This document shows, in pieces, positions 21,426-29,300 of a DNA stretch of 64,000 bases (positions within the stretch are counted from its first letter, which is position 1; every line of letters begins with the position of its first letter). Where the stretch lies: positions 1-64,000 of the forward strand of contig NZ_FNYZ01000012.1 in the NCBI RefSeq assembly GCF_900109095.1. Direction: 5' to 3'. The translations under genes and the position numbers were made by a program. Below the pieces are notes generated by a model that saw only the letters and a list, made by a program, of their open reading frames with translations, made no database searches and was not told the origin of the DNA. The stretch is from Sphingobium sp. AP50 (GTDB lineage: Bacteria; Pseudomonadota; Alphaproteobacteria; Sphingomonadales; Sphingomonadaceae).

Positions 21426-21640
21426 AAATTAAACGGCGTAGGAACAATGCCTCGCGATCCACCTGACGAAGAGCTGGATTGAGGCAACGAAGAAGCGGTC
21501 GCGGATGCGATGGTCTGTTCGAAATCTTTGGCGAGGCGGCGTTTCGATTGAGCCACACAAGGGTTCGCTTGCCGACCCGGCGCTTGGGCAGGACTTCGAA
21601 GCGCGCGTCGCGGCGGCCCGGCCCATGCAATTGAGCACGT
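21426..21640 (-). pseudogene. IS5-family transposase remnant (frameshifted C-terminus)
   Basis: Two minus-strand frames together recover the end of an IS5-type transposase. One gives RFEVLPKRRVGKRTLVWLNR, resembling the VLPKRWVVERTFAWLxR signature, and the other gives FFVASIQLFVRWIARHCSYA from a shifted frame. No intact start or upstream part is present. It is a dead fragment left of the intact IS5-type element. Confidence 0.6.
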
Positions 21641-21815
21641 GATCTTGTGAAGTTCGGTCGTCTTGGCAGTGTATCCTGTGGCCTTGTCGACGTCGTGCCC
21701 CGAAGATCAGTGGCCTCGTCTAGCCGTCAGCTCCTTATCCTTGAGAGGAATCGCGCTGCTACATTATCACGAACTGCCAGCGTCCGGCCCTAGAGTACGA
21801 TCTTAGTGTCAGGAC

Positions 21816-22205
21816 TCATAGCCAGAACAGGACCGTTGCAGCGAGAGCGACGGCGGACAGGAAGACGTTTGGACACCTGTCATAGCGTGTTGCGACGCGC
21901 CTCCAGTCCTTGAGGCGACCGAACATGATCTCGATGCGGTTGCGACTCTTATACCGGCGCTTATCGTATTTGACGGTCTTATTGCGGGATTTTCGTCCCG
22001 GGATGCAGGGGGTAATCCCTTTTTCCTGCAACGCATCGCCGAACCAGTCGGCATCATAGCCCCGATCGCCCAGCAGCCACTGCGCTTTGGGCAGGGCATC
22101 CAGCAAAGCCGCCGCTCCGGTATAGTCGCTGACTTGCCCCGCCGTCATGAAGAAGCTGATCGGGCGGCCCCTGGCATCCGTCACGGCGTGCAGCTTGGTA
22201 TTCAT
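21816..22205 (-). CDS. IS5-family transposase, second frame (OrfB)
   Basis: This is the C-terminal part of the DDE transposase: MNTKLHAVTDARGRPISFFM contains a catalytic Asp, WLLGDRGYDADWFGDAL follows, and the terminal RYKSRNRIEIMFGRLKDWRR carries the catalytic Glu. The frame is open upstream of this Met to the AAAAAGGGG slip site near 22245, where RLIGRTKGG links it to OrfA, so the working enzyme is almost certainly an OrfAB fusion made by -1 frameshifting. Confidence 0.85.
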   Translation of the reverse strand: MNTKLHAVTDARGRPISFFMTAGQVSDYTGAAALLDALPKAQWLLGDRGYDADWFGDALQEKGITPCIPGRKSRNKTVKYDKRRYKSRNRIEIMFGRLKDWRRVATRYDRCPNVFLSAVALAATVLFWL

Positions 22206-22225
22206 ACCGCCTTTCGTGCGACCGA

Positions 22226-22576
22226 TCAGTCGTCCTGGATCCCCTTTTTAACCCGCAGACTCGATGCCGTGCGGTGCGCCTTGAGATAGGTCGCATCGAT
22301 CATGATCGTCTTGCGTTCCGCCCCTTTGGCGGACAGCCCGTCCATCATCGCGACGAACACACCCTTTTCGCCCCAACGCTTCCAACGGTTGTAAAGCGTC
22401 TTAGCCGGGCCATACGCGCTGGGCGCATCACGCCACCGCAGCCCGTCGCGATTGACGAAGATGATACCGCTGAGCACCCGACGATCATCAACCCGGGGGC
22501 GACCATGGCTCTTGGGGAAAAAGGGCTGAAGCCGAGCCATCTGCTCATCCGTTAGCCAATACAGGTCACTCATCAT
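22226..22576 (-). CDS. IS5-family transposase, first frame (OrfA)
   Basis: This is the N-terminal part of the transposase: MSDLYWLTDEQMARLQPFFP, GRPRVDDRRVLSGIIFV and WRDAPSAYGPAKTLYNRWKRW are the typical DUF4096-like helix-turn-helix region. The first catalytic Asp is in TIMIDATYLKAHR. The frame ends shortly after the AAAAAGGGG run used for frameshifting into OrfB. Confidence 0.85.
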   Translation of the reverse strand: MMSDLYWLTDEQMARLQPFFPKSHGRPRVDDRRVLSGIIFVNRDGLRWRDAPSAYGPAKTLYNRWKRWGEKGVFVAMMDGLSAKGAERKTIMIDATYLKAHRTASSLRVKKGIQDD

Positions 22577-22653
22577 CAGTCTCCTTACGGAGCCTGAATC
22601 AGATTACACCTCTAACATCAATGGGTCCTGACCCTAGCTGCCGCCAGCTGATT

Positions 22654-22703
22654 TCGACCCATCCCGGCCGTTCAGCACTCAATTTTACGCTCCCAGGTGC
22701 GGA
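22654..22703. repeat. Diverged 50-bp dispersed repeat, copy 1
   Basis: This 50-bp segment starts CGACCCAT, contains CCGTTCAGCAC and ends TGCGGAC. A second copy of equal length lies at 23500-23549 in the same orientation at roughly 80% identity by eye. It lies between the IS5 end and the small ATPase gene and does not belong to either. Confidence 0.65.
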
Positions 22704-22809
22704 CCGGCAGCTTTTCCATTCTGGATGCCCAAGGCTGGCTGATTTGCCTGTCCGCTTTGCAGCCCTCATAAAGTAGGAGGTCCACTCAACGCAGGAGCAT
22801 GATGCCATA

Positions 22810-23346
22810 ATGGCAGAACGATTTCATATCATCACGGGCGGCCCAGGTTCTGGGAAGAGCAGTTTGATTGAAGCGCTCGGGTCCGAGGGCTTCGCTCAGA
22901 TGCCGGAGGCCGGTCGTGCAATCATACAGGACCAGGTGAGCATAGGTGGCACGGCGTTACCATGGTCAGATCGCGAAGCCTTTGCAGCCTTGATGCTTTC
23001 ATGGGAAATGCGATCGTATCGAGAGGCGACATCGTGTCCCGGATCTGTGTTGTTCGATCGAGGCATTCCCGATGTTATCGGTTATTTGCGGCTTTGTGGT
23101 CTACCGGTGCCAGCAACCACCATGCGCGCTGCGGAAATTCGACGTTATGCCAAACGGGTTTTTATCGCGCCTCATTGGCCGGCGATCTTCGCCCAAGATA
23201 CGGAACGCAAGCAGTCACCCATCGAAGCCGAAGCGACCTATCGCGCGATGATCGATGCTTATTCCGGCCTCGGATACGAGATCATCCAACTTCCGCTCGC
23301 TTCCGTCACTGACCGTGTAAGCTTCGTCCGATCTCACATCGCATAG
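22810..23346 (+). CDS. AAA_28-like P-loop ATPase/kinase
   Basis: This 178-residue stand-alone P-loop NTPase has its Walker A at HIITGGPGSGKSSLIEAL (residues 6-23). The segment VLFDRGIPDVIGYL takes the place of Walker B, as in the AAA_28 family of small predicted kinases or ATPases, and the C-terminal half contains an Arg-rich lid. The biological role of the family is not established. The gene lies alone between insertion sequences and between two copies of a diverged repeat, so it may be mobile cargo. Confidence 0.78.
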   Translation: MAERFHIITGGPGSGKSSLIEALGSEGFAQMPEAGRAIIQDQVSIGGTALPWSDREAFAALMLSWEMRSYREATSCPGSVLFDRGIPDVIGYLRLCGLPVPATTMRAAEIRRYAKRVFIAPHWPAIFAQDTERKQSPIEAEATYRAMIDAYSGLGYEIIQLPLASVTDRVSFVRSHIA

Positions 23347-23816
23347 CGGGTTGCTGTCAACGGCGGGGCTTACCAGCTGACGTCGGACGATATTTTTCGT
23401 CATGCGGCCCAACCATTCTGAACGAATGATGGCTATCGATCGGTCGTTCAGAGCCGCAGGGCAGCGTTAAGGCGCGCGCGTGGCAGCCGTTTCCGCCCTC
23501 GACCCATTCAAGCCGTTCAGCACCCGATTTTCGCTTCCCAGCTGCGGACGTTCGTCTGTGGATGGCTCCCGCGTTGCAAGTGAAAAGTGATGATCTAACG
23601 TTCCGTCGGGTGCAGTCGTCTGTCCGGCCTGTTGATGCAGTCGGTGTAGACTGCTGGCCCTGATGGTGTCCGCGAACAAGGTCCTATCGGCTTTACAGGC
23701 TACTACGCCTAGGAACGTCCTTGGGTTGTCCTTGCTCCCGGTCCGACCGGTTTTGCCATCACATCCTTCGCTCTCACAACCTCGTGAAGCTGATCTCCTC
23801 AGCTAAGCTCTTGGTC
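23347..23816. other. Intergenic stretch before IS110 element
   Basis: I see no gene in these 470 bp. It contains the second 50-bp repeat copy (23500-23549) and then the end of the minus-strand IS110-family element. Confidence 0.55.
23500..23549. repeat. Diverged 50-bp dispersed repeat, copy 2
   Basis: Same length and orientation as the copy at 22654-22703, sharing CGACCCAT, GCCGTTCAGCAC, ATTTT and TGCGGAC blocks. The two copies are 846 bp apart and flank the AAA_28-like gene. Confidence 0.65.
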
Positions 23817-24857
23817 CTATGCTGCCGCCAGCATTGGCGCATGCCCGCGTTCGAAGACGCCGCCGCGCGCCATGACCGCCCATGCGATCCGCGCCATCTT
23901 GTTGGCGATGGCGACCGAGGCGACGCGCGCGGGCTTTCTGGCAAGCAGAGCGACAAAGCGCGGATCGACCGTGCCAGGCTTCTCCTTGGCGTATCGGACC
24001 AGCGCGGTGGCGCCGATGACCAGAAGCTGGCGCAGATATCTGTCGCCCATCTTCGTAATGCGCCCCAAGCGTTCCTTGCCGCCACTCGAACTTTGCCGCG
24101 GGGTTAGCCCGAGCCAAGCGGCGAACTGGCGTCCTGACGAGAACTGGCTTGGATCGGTGACCGACGCGGCGAGCGCTGTTGCGCCGATCGGCCCGATACC
24201 GGGAATCGTCGCCAGGCGCCGGGCCCGCTCGTCGCTCCGCTGCAAAGCGGCGAGCCGCAGATCGAGCTTGCGCAACTGGGCGTGGAGCTGGAGCAGTTGC
24301 CCTGCGAGCATGGCAACGACGTTGGTCGCCTCGATTGGCAGATCGATCTTTGACTCGCCGTCGACGATCTCCCGCGCCACCTGCAGCGCCTTTACGATCC
24401 CGACTGGGATGGCGGTCCCCAGCTCGGCGAGCACGCTGCGCATCATGTTGACCAGCTGCGTGCGCTGTTTAATCAGCAGCTGGCGCACGCGGTGCAGCGA
24501 CAACGCTGCCTGCTGCTCGCGCGACTTGACGGGCACGAACCGCATCGTCTGACGTGTGACCGCTTCGCATATCGCCTCGGCGTCGGCGGCATCGTTCTTA
24601 CCGCGCTTCACATACGGCTTCACGTAAGCCGCCGGCATCAGCCGCACCTCATGACCCAGCTTCGTCAGTTCGCGTGCCCAGTGATGCGACGTCCCGCAGG
24701 CTTCGGCGCCGACAAGGCACGGCGGCAGCTTCTCGAAGAACGGCAACATCTGTGATCGCCGCAGCGCTTTGCGAATGACGACCTCTCCGGTCGCGCTGAT
24801 ACCGTGAACCTGAAAAACGTTCTTGGCCAAATCGAGGCCGATCGTGCTAATCTCCAT
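23817..24857 (-). CDS. IS110-family transposase
   Basis: This 346-residue DEDD transposase of the IS110 family resembles the copy at 657-1682 but is not identical to it. The start ISTIGLDLAKNVFQVHG carries the first catalytic Asp, [13 protein letters not shown] the later acidic residues, and IPGIGPIGATALAA plus WLGLTPRQSSSGGKERLG mark the C-terminal domain with the conserved Ser. The ATG at 24857 is the usual family start; the open frame continues upstream without a better site. It is divergent from the IS110 element at 25066. Confidence 0.9.
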   Translation of the reverse strand: MEISTIGLDLAKNVFQVHGISATGEVVIRKALRRSQMLPFFEKLPPCLVGAEACGTSHHWARELTKLGHEVRLMPAAYVKPYVKRGKNDAADAEAICEAVTRQTMRFVPVKSREQQAALSLHRVRQLLIKQRTQLVNMMRSVLAELGTAIPVGIVKALQVAREIVDGESKIDLPIEATNVVAMLAGQLLQLHAQLRKLDLRLAALQRSDERARRLATIPGIGPIGATALAASVTDPSQFSSGRQFAAWLGLTPRQSSSGGKERLGRITKMGDRYLRQLLVIGATALVRYAKEKPGTVDPRFVALLARKPARVASVAIANKMARIAWAVMARGGVFERGHAPMLAAA

Positions 24858-25065
24858 GACGGGTGGCTCCTTCTCGGGTTTGCATGACAGCAACCCATCT
24901 TGGCACTTAGATGCCGTGAGCGGGAGCCATCCACATGGGGTAATCGCGGGAAGCGAGTCGCCCCGAAGCAACCGTGACATTGGAAGCTGGTGGCTGTTCC
25001 CCGATAAGATGAAAATACGGGCTCACGACCTAACGCCGGGCCCAAGCATCTGATGGAGAACAGCC

Positions 25066-26088
25066 ATGGAAGAGTATATCGGGCTCGACGTGTCGATGAA
25101 AGAGACAGCCGTTTCTGTGCGGCGTGGTGGAAAGCGCATTTGGCGCGGAAAGTGCCTGTCAGATCCGAAGATTATTGCAGACCTGATACGCAAGCGTGCC
25201 CCATCAGCGGGTCGGATCGTCTTCGAAACTGGACCGCTTGCGGTGTGGTTCTATCATGCGCTGAGCGCAGAAGGGCTGCCGGCGATATGTATCGACGCGC
25301 GTCACGCCAAAGCGGCACTCGACATGGCGGCGAACAAGACCGACGCAAATGACGCGGATGGCCTGGCGCACTTGGCGGAGGTCGGCTTCTTCCGGGAAGT
25401 GCGCGTAAAGGGGTTCGATAGCATGTTGGCTCGCACGCTGGTGGCCGCCCGCACCCGGCTTGTCCATATTGCAACAGAGCTTTCAAACCAGATCCGGGGA
25501 TTAATGAAGACATTCGGTCTGCTCGTACCTGCGGGCAAAGGGAGTAAGTTCGAGGAGAATGTCCGAAGCCTCCTCCTCGATCAAAGAGAGCTCGCCGCTA
25601 TCATTCTACCGGTTTTGGAAGCCTGGCGTAGCATCCGCATCAGAGCAGCCGAGCTCGGGAGGCAGCTTGTTACCGGCGCACGCGAGAGCGAAGCGTGCCA
25701 AATCCTCATGTCCGTCCCAGGCGTTGGGGCGATCACTGCAACATCGTTTGCGACGGCGATCGAAGATCCAAACAATTTCAAGAAATCCAGCTCCGTGGGT
25801 GCATGGCTCGGGCTAACGACCCGTCGCTACCAGTCCGGTGAGGTAGACTATGGTGGCCACATCTCCCGGCGCGGCGACCATCACTTGCGCGGTCTTCTAT
25901 ACGAAGCGGCGACAGTTATCCTCACCCGTTCCTCAGCCGAAAGCGACCTTCGAACGTGGGGCCTTAAGCTCAGAGAAAGGGTCGGGTTCAAGCGCGCAGC
26001 CGTTGCCGTGGCGCGAAAGCTTGCGGTCCTAATGCATGCAATGCTGAAGTCCGGAGAGATGTTCAACCGATCGGCTGTTACCGCATAG
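25066..26088 (+). CDS. IS110-family transposase (distinct subtype)
   Basis: This 340-residue transposase of the IS110 superfamily has the first Asp in YIGLDVSMKETAVSV, then KTDANDADGLAHLAEVGF and the C-terminal SVPGVGAITATSFATAI and WLGLTTRRYQSGEVDYGG. It is clearly a different subtype from the two minus-strand copies. The noncoding stretch 26089-26303 probably forms the right end of the element. It therefore borders directly on the large ATPase gene. Confidence 0.9.
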   Translation: MEEYIGLDVSMKETAVSVRRGGKRIWRGKCLSDPKIIADLIRKRAPSAGRIVFETGPLAVWFYHALSAEGLPAICIDARHAKAALDMAANKTDANDADGLAHLAEVGFFREVRVKGFDSMLARTLVAARTRLVHIATELSNQIRGLMKTFGLLVPAGKGSKFEENVRSLLLDQRELAAIILPVLEAWRSIRIRAAELGRQLVTGARESEACQILMSVPGVGAITATSFATAIEDPNNFKKSSSVGAWLGLTTRRYQSGEVDYGGHISRRGDHHLRGLLYEAATVILTRSSAESDLRTWGLKLRERVGFKRAAVAVARKLAVLMHAMLKSGEMFNRSAVTA

Positions 26089-26303
26089 AATAAGCATAGC
26101 GTTCGGTCCGAACGCATCGATACGTCCCTGCCGGGACGTGGGCAGAGTCATTCCGTCAGATGAGGTGCACAGCTGAATGCCAGCACAGTGCGTCATCCAC
26201 ATTGGAAGGCTCGATCCGCGAAGCCCCATCATGTGGCGGTCCGTGCCGACCACGAAGACGACCCTGCACCCGGCATACGATCAGTAAGAAAGGACTTGCG
26301 CTA
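26089..26303 (+). other. Probable noncoding IS110 right end / upstream region of ATPase gene
   Basis: No gene is visible. The stretch contains a short hairpin (ACGTCCC-TGCC-GGGACGT) and ends with AAGGA a few bases before the ATG at 26304. If the element's end includes the AAGGACTT motif, the IS supplies the ribosome site, and possibly the promoter, of the downstream gene. In some IS110-family elements the guide RNA is encoded in a 3' noncoding end; this is a candidate region only. Confidence 0.45.
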
Positions 26304-29300
26304 ATGCCCGCGATTAGACGACCTCATCCGCTTTTCCGGCAGTTCGCGACCAAAGCCGGCAACACCGTGAAAAGCTTCGTAGAATCCAACCTGAGTCTTT
26401 CATCGACTTGCAATTCATCGCCGAGCTCTGTCATAGCGGTGCTGGGGGTATTAGTGTCAAACGCAGACAATCAAGATCGCTCGATCAGCTTGCTTATGCC
26501 GCAGAATTTGGCAAAACTGCTTGGATGGGCCAATAGCCATGTCCGAAAGTTCGCTGAAAACGCAGCACACCAGAAGCTGGACGGGTGGGACGGGTCCTTT
26601 GGCAAGGATAGGAGCTACGCCGCTCTTGCTGGTCTGCTCGCCCTTCCGGGCGGTCGTGATGCTGCCGAAGCGATATGCCATAGGGCAAAAATCAAATGTG
26701 TAGCGGGCGCCATTGCAACACGAGCCAAGCAGATAATTTTCAGCTTCCGTGGTGGTGCAGAGCCGCCCGCCCGCGAGCAGTGGCCGCGCCTCCTAGCTGA
26801 AGCAGGTGCTCCGACGGAAGCCGCATGGGTGATTTGGTGGGATTACGGCCCCAACCCCAACGGAACGGAGTTTGATTGGCTTTCCGATCACCCTGCCGTG
26901 TCTGCGCTTCTTGAAAGTCTGGTCCAGCCTGTTCGCGAACCGACCTTCTCGGAAGTGGATGGCGACACCTCGCTCGAGATCGAGCCACGACTCGACACGC
27001 TCCAAGCAGTCCGAAATGATATATTGGCATGGATCGAAAGCATCGACATAGATGCCTCTGATCTCGCATTGAGGTTGCGCCAGGCAGCCGAGCGCCTCGA
27101 TCAGGTTGCATCGCGGACTGCCGAAGCGTATCGACTCAAAGAACGTCGGCAGCAAATGAGGGCGGAGCTCCTGCAATTCCAGCAAGAGGTCGTGGCTGCG
27201 GATGGCAGCAGCGCGGCCCCTGTCGCGGCGAGGCTGTCGCAATTCATGGCAGATGGCGCAGGTTGGTCGCTGACAGCAGCCGATGATATTCTCGCGCGCA
27301 AAAAAGAATATCTAGAAGCGGCTTCTATTTGGCGCGACGCCATGGATCAGCTGTCTGAAACCCACGATTATAAAGGCGTAAGTGCCGCATATGACGCGGA
27401 GGAGCAGCTTGCGAAGGCCTTCATCGAACGTCTCGGTGACCTGTCCGCGGATGTTTTCGTTGAAGATTCACAGCAGCCGGCCGATCAATCGGAACCGGCG
27501 CCGGTTGCAGAGGATGCTCTCCAGCAATTCCCGATCGATAACCTCCTCCCTCAAGAGGATGATATCGGGACCGCACAGACAGACGATGTCGTGGCCGACG
27601 ATAGTCCTGGAGAGCACGAAGGTGATGCTGTCGAACCTGACGATAGCGCGACCCACGACGCCATCCAGGAGAGCGATCTTCTTGAAGACGGTGACGATGC
27701 AGCAGAGGATATCGCTGCACGGCGGCAGCTATCTCTACAAGCATCGGCAACGGCCCTCGGCGAAGGACGCTACGGGCTGGCAGCTCACGTTGCCGTTGTA
27801 ACCGAGTCCGAAGGCGTACATCCTGAATTTGGGTTCAGCAGCGCATTGATGGCGGCACTGACAGCGGGATTGACGGTCGGCGCACCTGGGCGGTTGCGAA
27901 GCATTGAGCAATTTTTAGTTGCCCGCCCGAGGGTCGAGGAGCAGCTGGCCGACGACCTCGATCCGGCGATCCGGCTGATGGCATTTGCCGCCGGCCTGCG
28001 GCCTTCGCTGTTCGCGATCTCGTCCGGCGCCGACCAGATATTGCGCAACATGTCGGGACTTCAAAGTATAGTTCCCGCTGTGTATGGCTTGGCAACCTTT
28101 GCAGCGAATAACGTCAGAAGCGGCGATATCATCCCGGCAGAGCTTGCTCTGGTCGGTAACAAAATTGCTCCGCGGGGCGAGCTTGAAGCCCTCCGGCAAG
28201 ATACTGAGCGCTTCCTCACGATCGCGCACAGACGAACCATCAAATTTCAACCCGCGACAGCGATATGGGTGAACGTACTACGTAGCGGACCGGTCTATGA
28301 TGCCCTCAACGCGATCATCGCAGACGCGGCCGATGCCGCGAAGTTGGTCGGTGAGGCGCTTGATACCACCTTGGCGGATATCGATCGGTTCATCACCGAT
28401 CGTGATCGAGACGCTCTGGGAGGACGAAAGCGCGAACCTCTGACGGCAAAGCCACGCGCGACCCTGCGCGACTGGCTGGAGGATGTCGCAAATCGGCTCC
28501 AAAATTGGCGAAGGCTTCATGAAGCGTTGCAGAGATCGCCTCAGGATCGCTATAAGGTAGAACATCGCGAAGAATTGAAGACGCGCTTGGAAGCCGCCTC
28601 GGCTGAGCTCGACGACGTGGACGCGCATGGCAATCCGGCACTGGCTTTTGCCCGAGACGCAGCTTTGGTGGCGACTTGCGGCGTACTAGCACTGTTCGAA
28701 GGCGTGGGTCGGTCGCAGCTCCTTACGGCAGAAGACGAACTCCTCCTCTTCGAACCGCCCGTCACCATAGATGATGTCGAGCACTGGACCGATCAGGATA
28801 GGTCACGGTTTTACGCGGCAGCCAAAGATGTCGCATCGGGCAATCCCGATTTCGAAGCAGCCTTTAAGATCGCGCTGCAAAATGGCCGCTTCGAGCGAGT
28901 TGAATTGCTGCGCGACCGGATTCTCGCTCAGGACCCTGCACGCGATGAGGCGCTGGAGCGGATTATTCGAGGGGAATGGGATAGGCAGCTCACCCGAGCC
29001 CGTTCACGCCTTGGAAAGGCGCGCAGCCGACTCAACGATCTCCTCGGCGCTGACGATCGCCAGATTTTAAGTCGTGACCTGAGCCCGAGCCTTGATGAGC
29101 TTGAGTTTCAAATTGCCCAGAATGCAGGGCCGATCGATCTGGCGGAATGGTCTTCTGCGCTCGACGCAATCGATGCTGAGCTAGAAAGCGGTTTTCAATC
29201 GCTTCTTGGCCCATTGCTGTACGAGATCGATACGCTCGAAAGAGCCGGCCAGAATGTCTCTGACCTCCGGAAAATGGTCGAGCTCCGGGATCTCGGAACC

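Larger units (their letters stand above)
21804..22635 (-). mobile_element. IS5-family (IS427-like) insertion sequence
   Basis: The two transposase frames are bracketed by terminal inverted repeats: GTCAGGACTCAT at 21808-21819 and its near-perfect inverse ATGGGTCCTGAC at 22620-22631, with one mismatch. Similarity extends outward to TTAG on the left and CTAG on the right, which may be the target site preferred by this group. The resulting length of about 830 bp is normal for the two-frame IS5 subgroup. Confidence 0.75.
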
